From Methylocapsa acidiphila B2 (lineage in GTDB: Bacteria; Pseudomonadota; Alphaproteobacteria; Rhizobiales; Beijerinckiaceae): DNA of 64,000 bases. The notes under the pieces are model-generated. The model was not told the DNA's origin. It saw nothing but the letters and a program-made list of their open reading frames with translations, and made no database searches. Position numbers and translations under genes: made by a program. How positions within the stretch are numbered: the stretch's first letter is position 1; each line of letters starts with the position of its first letter. The stretch lies in NCBI RefSeq assembly GCF_000427445.1, contig NZ_ATYA01000001.1:1-64000 (forward strand), given 5' to 3'. This document shows, piece by piece, positions 47,024 through 55,400 of this stretch.

Positions 47024-47598
47024 CGCCGGTATCCTTGCCAGACGGTAGACTGGCGTCAGACGCCTAGTTTCCGTCTCGTGAAAGAGACGCACGATTCGGC
47101 GTTCGTGGCAAGCGATTATGTGTTTACGAAAGGTTAACAAGCAGACGTTTAGCAGACTACAATTGCCCGCATACTTTCAATTCGGCAACTTTGCTGAAAC
47201 AAATGTACTTTGAAAAGCATTCATTGTGACTGCTTCTGGCTTCGTGTGAAGTCGGCTTTTGACCGAGAAGTAAGCGGCGGCGATCGGGGCTATGCGCAGT
47301 CACAAACACCACTTTTCATCCCCGAAGGTCAGCGGAGGGCTCTATTATGGCGTGGGATCGATAAAGCCCCCGCCCGCACGATGCGAATGTTGTCAGCAGA
47401 CAACGTCCGTCGCCAAAACGCCCAAACCAAACACACCGTCAGTCCATTCCAAGCGTACGCGATGTAACGTACATGACACCTCACCCTAGTCCTTAAGACC
47501 AGCCCTTTGGGGGGAGCTAAATTGGGGCTCCGCCGATCACCGAAGCACGCTAATCTCTTCAGCCTCAGACTCGGCCTTGTTCGCCGATACTAGCAAAG
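47024..47598. promoter_or_regulatory. repABC upstream region
   Basis: 575 bp upstream of repA holding the operon promoter and one parS site (47389-47404). A 15-bp leader around 47110-47130 is AT-rich. I see no convincing gene; short plus-strand frames here are probably chance. Confidence 0.5.
47389..47404. promoter_or_regulatory. repABC parS site upstream of repA
   Basis: GTTGTCAGCAGACAAC fits GTT-N4-GC-N4-AAC, one mismatch from full symmetry. It is about 365 bp upstream of the repA start and differs from the internal site only in the central bases. Confidence 0.85.
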
Positions 47599-47892
47599 TT
47601 AGCGTAACGCCGTGACATTGCGCAAATGAGCCCCAAAGCGCACCGGGAGCACAGAAAATCCTTCGACTTGAGCTCCTGCCCTATTAAACCATCCATATGG
47701 CCTTGCCCGACTGCTGCTCGGTGTCTTTGTAATAGCTAGCGCATCTCGGGCCGCGCGCTGTTGTGACTGCTGCTTCGCCTCAGGAAACGCGGCTCCGCGC
47801 CGAGCCGCCTCAGTGAGACCGCCGGTCTGCGAACCATAAGAAAACTCATTCGAATTGCGCCAAGCCATCCCGATCCACGGCTTCAGGGTCAT
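47599..47892 (-). CDS. Hypothetical protein, 97 residues, weakly supported
   Basis: The frame opens MTLKPWIGMAWRNSNEFSYG and is rich in Ala, Arg and Gln. No domain is recognised and the ribosome binding site is unclear. It could be genuine or a shadow. Confidence 0.35.
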   Translation of the reverse strand: MTLKPWIGMAWRNSNEFSYGSQTGGLTEAARRGAAFPEAKQQSQQRAARDALAITKTPSSSRARPYGWFNRAGAQVEGFSVLPVRFGAHLRNVTALR

Positions 47893-47989
47893 GTTGCCTG
47901 CCTGCGGGGGGGCCCTCTATCCTTGAGGGCGCTCCGTCGATCGATTCTCCGGAAGATCGCCACGGGGTTTCACGGCTGCTCCCTCCGCC

Positions 47990-48400
47990 CGAGGTCAAGG
48001 CCACAACCATGAGCGCCGCGGCACTGCGTCAACGAGGCAACCAACTTGCCGATCGCAAGGAGCTTCTCGAACATGTCCGCCGTAACTACCGTTTTGCTTT
48101 TGGTTTTGCACTTCCGCGTCATCCGCCGCGCCGCCGCCCTGACCGCGAGCCTGATTGCCGGCCGCACCGCCGGCCAGGCGAAAGGTCCCTTCGCCCCCTT
48201 CCAATGATGCAGCGCCGTCCAGATCGACCGGGCGGCCACACGGTCGCAGGCGCATGCGGACTCTCGACCCGCAACAGATCTTCCGCGCGCAAAAACGCAG
48301 CGATCTCGGCTGGCATGCCATGGTTCGGATTGGTTTCGCGCTGGGCCGAGTACCAGAGATGATGTGCTAGAAATTTCAAGGCGAGCGCCGCCTCGGGGCG
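47990..48400 (-). pseudogene. Broken hypothetical gene
   Basis: Two minus-strand frames read as one broken protein: LALKFLAHHLWYSAQRETNP, NHGMPAEIAAFLRAEDLLRV in one, then SIWTALHHWKGAKGPFAWPA and TADMFEKLLAIGKLVASLTQ in another. They look like parts of a single helical protein of unknown function joined by a frameshift near 48255. Confidence 0.4.
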
Positions 48401-48439
48401 TCGGCCAGGGCAGGGCCTCCGGTCGCCGCGAGCGGCCGG

Positions 48440-48806
48440 GGCCTTTGAGATGCGGTCGAGGGTCGCAAGCGGAGCGGCCTCGCCAATCGCCAGAGCGAGA
48501 TAGGCGGCGTCATAGGCGCTGAGCTGATGCACTCTGGCCAAGGTCAGAACCGCATGATCTTCGCCCGTCCCGAATGCCGCAGGGGCAAAAGGTTGAACCG
48601 CTCGATCGCCTGAGGCAAAAAACTCTCGCGCACGCCCTGTCGCTTCACGGCGCCAGAAACAGGCTGCGGTTCTCGTGGCGCAAAAGATCAGGGACCAAAG
48701 CCGGACTCTCGCGCAAAAAATCCAGGAGCGCGTCCCTCTCCGGCGCCTGTTCGTCCGGCATCAGCCTGGCGGCGACCATCGACGCGTCAGCGACGAACGC
48801 CATTTA
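48440..48806 (-). pseudogene. PIN-domain (VapC-like) toxin, frameshifted
   Basis: The ATG at 48806 starts MAFVADASMVAARLMPDEQA, a PIN N-terminus with the first acidic residue, and continues ALVPDLLRHENRSLFLAP to a stop near 48655. The C-terminal PIN block LARVHQLSAYDAAYLALAIG with LATLDRISKA is in another frame at about 48440-48545. The toxin is inactive. Confidence 0.65.
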
Positions 48807-48935
48807 GCACTGCCCCTCGGCTTTCCAGTCCAGAATCTCGTCCAGGCTGACCGGAGCCAGCGCGAAGGCGTTCCGTCCGGCCTTAATCTCGGCGATGACC
48901 GCGGTGACGTCATTGTCTGTCGCTTTTGCTTAAAA
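48807..48935 (-). pseudogene. Antitoxin remnant next to the PIN pseudogene
   Basis: The minus strand reads TDNDVTAVIAEIKAGRNAFA and LAPVSLDEILDWKAEGQC, ending with TAA directly before the toxin ATG. The arrangement and the EI..GR......SLDEIL text suit a small antitoxin tail; no clear start remains. Confidence 0.4.
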
Positions 48936-49036
48936 ACGGCAATTTGAATCGTTTAGTTAAAAACGCTGTGTTCGATTTTGTCTTAGCGATTCGACGTCAT
49001 GCTCAAGATCACTTTGACTTCATCAGTTTTTTTGCC

Positions 49037-50230
49037 TCATAGCCCGGCAGCCTTGGTGAGATTGACCCGGAACTTATCCCGTCGCCGCTGATAGCGGCGC
49101 GTCATCTCGGCGGAGGCGTGGCCAAGCTGCTTTTGGACATAGCGCTCGTCGACCTCGGCCGAGCTCGCGAGCCCGGCGCGCAGGGAGTGGCCAGCGAATT
49201 TGCGCTTGCGCTCGCCCTCTGAGAGGTCGCCGCGCACGCCGGCGGCGAGCGCCGTCCGCTGCACGAGCCGTGCGACATGTTTGTCGGTCAGGCGGTCGGC
49301 GCCGACTTTGGCCCCGCCGACCCGGCGGAAGAGGGGCCCGTGGCTGATCCGGGCGAACTTGAGCCAGCGTTCGAGGGCGGCGACCGGACAGGTCGCCTCG
49401 GACGAACCGCGGCCGATCTCGACCTCGCGCCAGCCGGTCTTCCCTTTGATCTGGACGAGAAGGCCCTTTTTCTCGATCGCCGCCCAGCCCGAAGCGTCCT
49501 CCGTCTGGCCTGGGCCGCAATCGAGGCCGACGATCTCGCTCCGCCGCAAGCCGCCGGCGAAGCCGACGAGGAGGATGGCGCGATCGCGCAAGCCGCGCAG
49601 CTCATGATCGAGCGTCGCCAGCATGGCCAAGAGATCCACGGCGAGCACCGCCTCCTTCTGGTCGGGCGGGCGACCATGCTTGCGGCGAATCCCGGCCATG
49701 ACCTCGGCGATATGTCGGTCGTGCCGGTCCAGCTTTAGGCCGCGCTGGGCGAACTGCCAGGCTAGCGCCGAAAGCCGTCGCTCGATCGACCGCACGGCAA
49801 GGGCCTGTCCGCGCGCGCCCAAGGCGGCGTCGGAGGCGCAGGCGGCGAGATAGAGGCCAACGACTTGCGAGTCCGGGGGCAGGGGAGAAAAGCCGCGGCG
49901 CCGCGCCCAGGCGGAAAAATGACGCCAATCGGCGGCGTAGGCGCGGTTGGTGTTCTCCGCCTTGGCGCCGCGGGCGTAATCCTTCGCCGTCTCGGCGAGC
50001 TTTTCGAGAGGGGTTGAAAGCCGCGAAGCGTGTTCGGGCGCGGGCGCCAAAGTCTTAAGCGCATCGTCCTTTCGCGCCTCCTTGGCGGGGTCCGGGGCCT
50101 TTGGCGGCCCGGCGGCGGGGCGGGGCTGCGGCGCGAAAGGCGCTTCTCGGGGGGAATTTTCGGTCATTTCGCCGGGGCTCCCCGCGGCATTCGGGCCGAT
50201 TTCCGGGCTTTTGGGCGGATTTTCCCGCAT
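49037..50230 (-). CDS. Plasmid tyrosine recombinase (site-specific integrase)
   Basis: 397 residues. A disordered Pro/Ala-rich N-terminus (about 80 residues) precedes the SAM-like core-binding domain (TNRAYAADWRHFSAWARRRG) and the catalytic domain with Arg in FAGGLRRSEIVGL, Lys in KGKTGWREVEIG, HSLRAGLASSA (H-x-x-R) and LGHASAEMTRRYQRR with His and the Tyr nucleophile. Likely role: resolving plasmid multimers or integrating. A perfect dif-like repeat lies 31 bp upstream (50261-50289), and the divergent DUF1403 gene follows. Confidence 0.93.
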   Translation of the reverse strand: MRENPPKSPEIGPNAAGSPGEMTENSPREAPFAPQPRPAAGPPKAPDPAKEARKDDALKTLAPAPEHASRLSTPLEKLAETAKDYARGAKAENTNRAYAADWRHFSAWARRRGFSPLPPDSQVVGLYLAACASDAALGARGQALAVRSIERRLSALAWQFAQRGLKLDRHDRHIAEVMAGIRRKHGRPPDQKEAVLAVDLLAMLATLDHELRGLRDRAILLVGFAGGLRRSEIVGLDCGPGQTEDASGWAAIEKKGLLVQIKGKTGWREVEIGRGSSEATCPVAALERWLKFARISHGPLFRRVGGAKVGADRLTDKHVARLVQRTALAAGVRGDLSEGERKRKFAGHSLRAGLASSAEVDERYVQKQLGHASAEMTRRYQRRRDKFRVNLTKAAGL

Positions 50231-50260
50231 TTCGAGCTCGCCTTCCTGCGCCGCGAATCT

Positions 50261-50289
50261 ATGTCCGATAATGCAATCTTATCGGACAT
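50261..50289. promoter_or_regulatory. dif-like inverted repeat, 11-7-11
   Basis: ATGTCCGATAA-TGCAATC-TTATCGGACAT has perfect 11-bp arms and a 7-base centre, the geometry of a tyrosine-recombinase core site. The inner GATAA/TTATC halves recall the ATAA..TTAT inner parts of Xer dif sites. It lies in the 134-bp gap between the divergent recombinase and DUF1403 genes, so it could instead be an operator. Confidence 0.6.
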
Positions 50290-50364
50290 GATAACGCAAG
50301 GACAGGCGCGGCGGTTTTTGCCATTTTAGGTAGCATTAAGCGCCGCATCGAGCTAAGCTTCGCC

Positions 50365-51480
50365 ATGCCTCCGCGCCGCCGGACCCTTCCGCCAAACCCG
50401 CCCGCCTTCCCGCCCTTTCCGAGCTGGGCGAGAGTCGGCGCCCCGCCGGAATCGCCCGGGGAGGCCGCATTCCTCGCCGGCGCGGCGCTCGCCGCCCTCC
50501 ATCCGATCGCCCGCGCCGAGCATCCCCTCGCTTCGCTCTGGCGCCAACGCCTGGCGCTCGCCTGCGCCGCGGCCGTCGCAAGGCGGGGCGGCCGCACGGA
50601 AGACGAGGCGGCGCTGCGCGACGCCTGGTATCTCCGCCGCGCCGGCGACGATCCCGGCCCCGCCGGGCGGATCCTCGAAGCCTGGCGCGCCTTAAGCCAG
50701 CGCGCCGCCTTGCGATCGGAGGACTGGACGCTCCATCTCGCCGCCATGCTGGAGTTGCGGCTCGATGACGGTCTGCAAGACGTCCTCTCCGTCGCGGCCA
50801 AGCTCGCAAAAGGGCAGGGGAGCGCCGTCGCGGCGGCGGCCGAGATCGCCGCGGTCAGCCTGCGCTTCCGGCCGGATTCGGACGCCCTCGCGCTCTGGCT
50901 CGCCGACGCCGTGCTCGCCCATCGCCTGAATTGGCCGGCGCCCGTTCCGCTCCTTGCGGGCCAAGTCCTGGCGGGCCAAGTCCTGGCGGGCCAAGTCCTG
51001 GCGGGCCAAGTCCTGGCGGGCCAAGTCCTGGCGGGCCAAGTCCTGGCGGGCCAAGTCCTGGCGGGCCAAGTTCTGGCGGGCCAAGTTCTGGCGGGCCAAG
51101 TTCTGGCGGGCCAAGTTCTGGCCGGCCAGCGCCGCCGCGGCGATTTTTTCCGCGCGGCGAAGCGGCAGGGCGACGACGACGCCCGGCTGACCGCCTGCTG
51201 CGTCGGCTACGCCCGGGCGGCGGCCGCCGCGGCGGATCTTTACGCCGATCTCGCCCGCCGCGCCGAGCGGCTTTTGGCGGTCGCGCCCAAGCTGCGCGGC
51301 AAGGACGCCGACATCATGGCGGCCATCCTGATCGGCGAAGACGCGCAAGCCGCCAATTGCGGCGGACCGGGGAAGACGACGAGCGACCGCTCGAGCCGGC
51401 GGCTGTTCGAGCGGCTCGTCGCCCTTGGCGCCGTGCGCGAGCTCACCGGCCGGGCGACGTTCCGGCTCTACGGGTTGTGA
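50365..51480 (+). CDS. DUF1403 family protein with tandem LAGQV insert
   Basis: 371 residues. The flanking parts match the DUF1403 family found on alphaproteobacterial plasmids beside ScpB-like genes (AAFLAGAALAALHPIARAEH; AALRDAWYLRRAGDDPGPAG; GGPGKTTSDRSSRRLFERLV; ALGAVRELTGRATFRLYGL). Around residues 197-255 eleven copies of LAGQV and a twelfth LAGQ, encoded by a 15-bp minisatellite, replace ordinary sequence, yet the frame stays open. The function is unknown; the neighbours suggest a part in plasmid or chromosome maintenance. The stop is four bases before the scpB-like start. Confidence 0.85.
   Translation: MPPRRRTLPPNPPAFPPFPSWARVGAPPESPGEAAFLAGAALAALHPIARAEHPLASLWRQRLALACAAAVARRGGRTEDEAALRDAWYLRRAGDDPGPAGRILEAWRALSQRAALRSEDWTLHLAAMLELRLDDGLQDVLSVAAKLAKGQGSAVAAAAEIAAVSLRFRPDSDALALWLADAVLAHRLNWPAPVPLLAGQVLAGQVLAGQVLAGQVLAGQVLAGQVLAGQVLAGQVLAGQVLAGQVLAGQVLAGQRRRGDFFRAAKRQGDDDARLTACCVGYARAAAAAADLYADLARRAERLLAVAPKLRGKDADIMAAILIGEDAQAANCGGPGKTTSDRSSRRLFERLVALGAVRELTGRATFRLYGL
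50953..51129. repeat. 15-bp tandem repeat, about 12 copies, within DUF1403
   Basis: The unit CTGGCGGGCCAAGTC repeats without a break. Units 1-7 end in GTC, units 8-11 in GTT, and the last unit has GCCGGCCAG, so it grew in at least two amplification steps. Because 15 is a multiple of three, length changes keep the frame. Confidence 0.97.
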
Positions 51481-51484
51481 CGCG

Positions 51485-52192
51485 ATGGTCCGGCGCGCCA
51501 AACGCGAAGCTGCGTTCGATGCGGAGCTGGCGGACCTCCCGTCGGAGCTGCGCTGGCGGACCTGGATGGGCCGCGTCGAGGCCGTCATCTTCGCTTCCGC
51601 GGAACCCGTCGCGCGGGAAATGCTGGCCCGGCTCGTCGGCCGCGCCTGCAACCTCGATCTCATCATCGCGGACATCAGCGACGAGCTCTCCGGGCGGCCC
51701 TATGAGCTCGCTTCCGTCGCCGGCGGCTGGCGACTCCAAACTCGGAAAGGTTTCGCTGACGCCATTCGCGCCGCTTCAGGCATAAGCGAGGAGGGGAAGG
51801 CGCTGTCCCAGGCCGAGGCGCTCGTGCTCGCCGCGATCGCCTATTATCAGCCGATCGCCCGCGCCGAGCTTTCGGAATTTTTCGGGAAGGAAGTAAGCCG
51901 TGACTTGATCGGCCGCCTGCGCGCGCAAAATTTCATCGCCCCGGGACCGCGGAGCCCGCGTCCCGGCGCGCCCTACGCCTTGGTGACGACGAAAACCTTT
52001 CTGGCGCAATTCGGGTTCGAGAGCCTGCGCGACCTGCCGGATATGGAGGCCCTCGAGGACGCCGGCCTGCTCGCCAAGGAGAATCTCTTGGCGGGGGATT
52101 TTCCGAGCGGATTCGCCGCGGCGGGCGACGCCGACGAAGGCGACGATCGGCCCGAAGCGGACGAGACCGCCGTCGACGGGACGGACGCATGA
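51485..52192 (+). CDS. ScpB-like segregation protein
   Basis: 235 residues from the ATG at 51485. Winged-helix ScpB domains are visible (MGRVEAVIFASAEPVAREML; LASVAGGWRLQTRKGFADAI; LSQAEALVLAAIAYYQPIAR; SRDLIGRLRAQNFIAPG). ScpB partners ScpA and SMC in condensin; plasmid forms next to DUF1403 are known but their role is unclear. The C-terminal 40 residues are acidic (DADEGDDRPEADE). Translation is probably coupled to DUF1403. Confidence 0.9.
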   Translation: MVRRAKREAAFDAELADLPSELRWRTWMGRVEAVIFASAEPVAREMLARLVGRACNLDLIIADISDELSGRPYELASVAGGWRLQTRKGFADAIRAASGISEEGKALSQAEALVLAAIAYYQPIARAELSEFFGKEVSRDLIGRLRAQNFIAPGPRSPRPGAPYALVTTKTFLAQFGFESLRDLPDMEALEDAGLLAKENLLAGDFPSGFAAAGDADEGDDRPEADETAVDGTDA

Positions 52193-52259
52193 GGATCGGG
52201 CGCGATCGCAGATGTCAAAACGTCGATGGTTATTGAAGCGCAGATCCCTTAGCTTTCCG

Positions 52260-52781
52260 TCAAGGTACGGTCGCCTTAATCTCGCGAAGCTGCGCGGCGA
52301 TGAAATCCGCGAAGGCCCGCGCGGACGCCCTCGCAGCGCGACCGGCGGGCAGGATCAAATTGATATCGGATGTCCCAATCTCCCAGTCCGGTAAAAGCCT
52401 CACGAGAGAGCCCGCTTCAAGCTCGGCCTGGACGCCTCCCTGTCCGGTGGAGAGCACCCCCAAGCCTGCGATCGCTGCCGCCGTCGCCGCTTCCGCGGCA
52501 TCAATGACAAGGCGCCCCTGAACGCGAACCGATGTCGTCTTTCCACCTTTGCGGAATGACCAGCCTTCAGAACTGCGGCCCGCCGGCCCAATGATGAGCG
52601 TGTGTCCCAACAAATCGGACGGCGTGAGCGGCGTTTCCACTTGGGCGAGGTAAGCGGGAGCGGCGACAAGAACCCGATGGACTGCGCCGACCTTGCGGGC
52701 GACGGCGGTGCTATCGCTCAACGCTCCAATGCGCACAGCCACGTCGATGGAATCGCCAATGTGTCAGCGACTGGTTAATGA
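52260..52781 (-). pseudogene. LysR family regulator, N-terminus removed by IS6
   Basis: Only the substrate-binding domain remains (VRIGALSDSTAVARKVGAVH, RVLVAAPAYLAQVETPLTPS, LLPDWEIGTSDINLILPAGR and a RASARAFADFIAAQL end). The helix-turn-helix half is missing: the frame runs into the left end of the IS6 element at 52782. It cannot bind its promoter. Confidence 0.85.
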
Positions 52782-53572
52782 GGCTCTGGTGCGAACCGCT
52801 GAGACGGGTCATATTCGCCGCAAACTGGCCTTTGGAGCAAGCGAACCCCGATGCTGAGCATGGATGATCTTTTCAAGGGCCGCCATTTCGACCGGGAGAT
52901 CATCATCCTCTGCGTCCGGTGGTATCTTCGGTTCAAGCTTAGCTTTCGAGATCTCGTAGAAATGATGGCTGAGCGGGGAATGACCCTGGCGCATACGACC
53001 ATCATGCGCTGGATCCAGCGCTATGTTCCGGAATTCGAAAAGCGCTGGAACCGCTTCGCCTGCCGGGCCGGAGCCTCGTGGCGCGTCGACGAGACCTATG
53101 TGAAGATCAAAGGCTGCTGGACCTACCTCTATCGCGCTGTCGACAAGCAAGGAAAGACGGTGGATTTCCTCCTCCGCGCCAAGCGGGATGTCGCAGCCGC
53201 CAAGGCGTTTTTCCGTCGGGCGTTCAAGAGCCAGGGGCGGCTGCCGCGCGCCATCACGCTTGATGGCTATCAGGCTTCGCATCGGGCGGCCCGGGAAATC
53301 CTTGGCGAACATCATCGTGGCAAGCGAACCAAAATCAGGTCCTCGAAATATCTCAACAATCTGATCGAGCGGGACCATCGTTCGATCAAACTTCGATTGG
53401 GTCCAATGCTTGGATTGAAGCGCTTCCGGAGCGCCTCAATCACCATAGCCGGCATCGAACTGATGCATCGGATCAGAAAAGGTCAATTCAAACTCGGAAG
53501 GCTTCGCATCAAAGATAACCGGGCGCCCGAAATCTGGAATGCGGTGCTCGCTGCATGACCTCGCACAGGCCC
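52782..53572. mobile_element. IS6 family element, about 0.8 kb
   Basis: It carries one intact transposase gene. The ends GGCTCTGGTGCGAACC (52782) and the inverse-like TCGCACAGGCCC (to 53572) are imperfect inverted repeats of the IS6 type; the right border is approximate. Fragments of related elements are at 23833-24317 and 25797-25900. Confidence 0.75.
52851..53558 (+). CDS. IS6 family transposase
   Basis: 235 residues, normal for the family. DDE residues: Asp in SWRVDETYVKIKG, Asp in ITLDGYQASH, Glu in LNNLIERDHRSIKLR. The N-terminal zinc-like/HTH region (FSFRD-type KLSFRDLVEMMAERGMTLAH) is complete. IS6 elements move by copy-in cointegration and can fuse replicons. Confidence 0.94.
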   Translation: MLSMDDLFKGRHFDREIIILCVRWYLRFKLSFRDLVEMMAERGMTLAHTTIMRWIQRYVPEFEKRWNRFACRAGASWRVDETYVKIKGCWTYLYRAVDKQGKTVDFLLRAKRDVAAAKAFFRRAFKSQGRLPRAITLDGYQASHRAAREILGEHHRGKRTKIRSSKYLNNLIERDHRSIKLRLGPMLGLKRFRSASITIAGIELMHRIRKGQFKLGRLRIKDNRAPEIWNAVLAA

Positions 53573-53874
53573 CTGTCGTTTCGTTGTGCTCTCATGGAAA
53601 ATTTGCACCATGTGTGGACGCCCCCATCGGCGCAAGGAGAATCTTCTGGATAGCTGCAGCGCGTCGTCGGGTGCTGACATGTGTCCGGCCTCTAATGCAG
53701 CTCTTCACGCGCCGCGGGCCCGTATGGGAGTTCGCGGATCGGGTCCAAATCAGAGCCACGTGCTTTATGCACGCCGGTGCAAACTGGTTTTCCCGATCCC
53801 GTCTCGCCGACCGTTGCGCCATACTTTCCGTTTGACCTTCCTACGCCTACGACTGCCCACGACCGCGAGCGCGG
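53573..53874 (-). ncRNA. 3' non-coding region of second IS1111-type element (bridge RNA candidate)
   Basis: The recombinase at 53875-54900 is followed on its own strand by about 250 bases without a gene before the subterminal repeat at 53614-53625. IS1111-subgroup bridge RNAs are encoded in this position. I could not identify guide loops here, so the call rests only on location. The outer 40 bases (53573-53613) are flank. Confidence 0.3.
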
Positions 53875-54967
53875 TTACGCCGCCGCGACCGGAGCCCGGT
53901 AAATCCCGCCCTTGGCCATCAAAGCCCAAATGATGCGGGCCATCTTGTTCGCCAATGCAACCCTCACCAGCATTGGCGGCTTGCGCGCGAGCATGCCCGC
54001 AAGCCACGATCCCGCCGGAGGCCCCTTTCGCGCCGCCCAACGCACGACAGCGCTCGCGCCGATGATGAGCAGACGCCGCAGCGTTCGGTCGCCCATCTTC
54101 GAGGTTCCGCCGAGTTTCTGTTTCCCGCCTGTGGAGTGTTGCAGCGGCGTGAGCCCCAGCCAGGCCGCAAAGTCGCGACCCCGTTTGAACGTGTCAGCCG
54201 GCGGCGCCAGCGCCGCGACCGCCGTCGCGATCACCGGCCCCACGCCGGGGACGCTCATCAGGCGGCGCGCCAGGTCGTCTTCTTTGGCGCGCCGAGCGAT
54301 CTCGACGTCCAGGAGCTTGATCCGTTGGTCCAGCAAACCCAGCATATCGACCAAGACGCAAAGAATTGGGCGCGCCGCCTCCGGGAGAGAATGTTCCGGA
54401 TCCTGCACCGCCATAACGAGCTTGGCGACGTGGGCCGGACCTTGGGCGACGACCAGCCCGAACTCGGTAAGATGCCCCCGCAGGGCGTTGATGATCTGCG
54501 TACGCTGACGCACCAGGACATCACGGGTGCGAAACACCACCGCCGCGGCTTGCGCGGCCTCGCTTTTGATCGCCACGAAGCGCATAGTCGGGCGCTGGAC
54601 GGCTTCACAAATCGCCTCGGCGTCAGCGGCGTCGTTCTTCTGCCGCTTTACAAAAGGCTTGACATAGGCCGGTGGGATCAATCGCACGGCATGGCCGAGC
54701 TTGCCGAGTTCGCGACCCCAGAAATGCGCCCCTCCGCAGGCCTCCATCGCCACCGTGCATGGCGGCTGGCTTGAGAAAAACTCCAGCACTTGCGCGCGCC
54801 GCAGCTTCTTGCGGAACGTGACGGCGCCAGATGCATCCGCCCCATGCGCCTGAAAAACATTCTTCGCCAGATCCAATCCGATAGTGCTAGCTTTTTCCAT
54901 GGACGCCTCCCTCAAGTGGTGTTCAACACCTCCACTTTGGCACATCGATGCCGTCGGGGGGCGTCCA
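53614..54967. mobile_element. IS110 family (IS1111 subgroup) element
   Basis: GTGGACGCCCCC (53614-53625) and GGGGGCGTCCAC (54956-54967) are perfect 12-bp inverted repeats about 1.35 kb apart, flanking an intact recombinase gene. The layout equals that of the element at 38627-39969, though the sequences differ. The outermost bases beyond the repeats are not defined. Confidence 0.8.
53875..54900 (-). CDS. IS110 family (IS1111 subgroup) transposase
   Basis: 341 residues from the ATG at 54900, six bases after GGGAGG. DEDD core: Asp in TIGLDLAKNVFQ, Glu in TVAMEACGGAHF, KRQKNDAADAEAICEA; serine region TPLQHSTGGKQKLGGTSKMG; helix-hairpin-helix SVPGVGPVIATAVAALAP. It is intact and about the same length as the copy at 38683, but clearly diverged from it. 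Confidence 0.94.
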   Translation of the reverse strand: MEKASTIGLDLAKNVFQAHGADASGAVTFRKKLRRAQVLEFFSSQPPCTVAMEACGGAHFWGRELGKLGHAVRLIPPAYVKPFVKRQKNDAADAEAICEAVQRPTMRFVAIKSEAAQAAAVVFRTRDVLVRQRTQIINALRGHLTEFGLVVAQGPAHVAKLVMAVQDPEHSLPEAARPILCVLVDMLGLLDQRIKLLDVEIARRAKEDDLARRLMSVPGVGPVIATAVAALAPPADTFKRGRDFAAWLGLTPLQHSTGGKQKLGGTSKMGDRTLRRLLIIGASAVVRWAARKGPPAGSWLAGMLARKPPMLVRVALANKMARIIWALMAKGGIYRAPVAAA

Positions 54968-55119
54968 CCCCATCAGAGCCTGCACGACCATCCGCTCGAC
55001 CTCGTCGAGTGTCATTCCCTCCGTGCGACACTCAACATGGCGTTCGCCGCCGTCGTCGAGGTCGGCATGTGACAGGGCAGGGGGCTGCCGCCAGAAGCAG
55101 TCCGTCCTCGCTTTCTTGA

Positions 55120-55143
55120 CATTTCATGATATATCATGAAATG
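55120..55143. promoter_or_regulatory. Perfect 24-bp palindromic operator of the Doc module
   Basis: CATTTCATGATA followed by its exact complement half, overlapping a TTGACA -35 box at 55116-55121, about 27 bp before the antitoxin ATG. This is a typical toxin-antitoxin autoregulation site. Confidence 0.85.
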
Positions 55144-55169
55144 CTGAGAACAGATAATGGAGGTGTGCC

Positions 55170-55400
55170 ATGGCGTCCCAGGCCCGCGAGAAATTCGCAA
55201 CCCAGGTGAATTCGGAGATTCTGGCCACTGTCCGCAATCTTGCGCAGAGCGAGGGTCGGCAGCTTCAGGCGCTTGTCGATGAAGCCTTGGCTGATCTGAT
55301 TGAAAAGCGGAAGCAGGGTAAGCCTCGCGCCAATGTCATGGCCGCCTATCAGGCGAGCCATAAGAAGTTCGGGTCACTTTACAAGAAGCTGGCTGAATGA
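55170..55400 (+). CDS. Antitoxin of the Doc module
   Basis: 76 residues from the ATG at 55170. The N-terminal FATQVNSEILATVRNLAQSE with GRQLQALVDEALADLIEKR is a ribbon-helix-helix-like DNA-binding domain; the C-terminal tail (NVMAAYQASHKKFGSLYKKL) probably neutralises the toxin. It overlaps the toxin start by ATGA and lies behind a perfect palindromic operator, so autoregulation is likely. Confidence 0.85.
   Translation: MASQAREKFATQVNSEILATVRNLAQSEGRQLQALVDEALADLIEKRKQGKPRANVMAAYQASHKKFGSLYKKLAE

Noticed and set aside
50953-51129. Regular repeats that could suggest a CRISPR array
   Set aside because: The units are 15 bp, directly adjacent with no spacers, and keep the DUF1403 frame open. 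This is a coding minisatellite.
50692-51785. Long open frames of repetitive protein on all frames across the DUF1403 gene
   Set aside because: They arise because the 15-bp unit has no stop in any frame; only the plus-strand frame has family-like flanks and proper spacing to scpB.
54968-55075. Minus-strand text GMTLDEVERMVVQ, similar to the end of the recombinase at 58780
   Set aside because: Only about a dozen residues match and the rest differs, so I do not call it a recombinase fragment.
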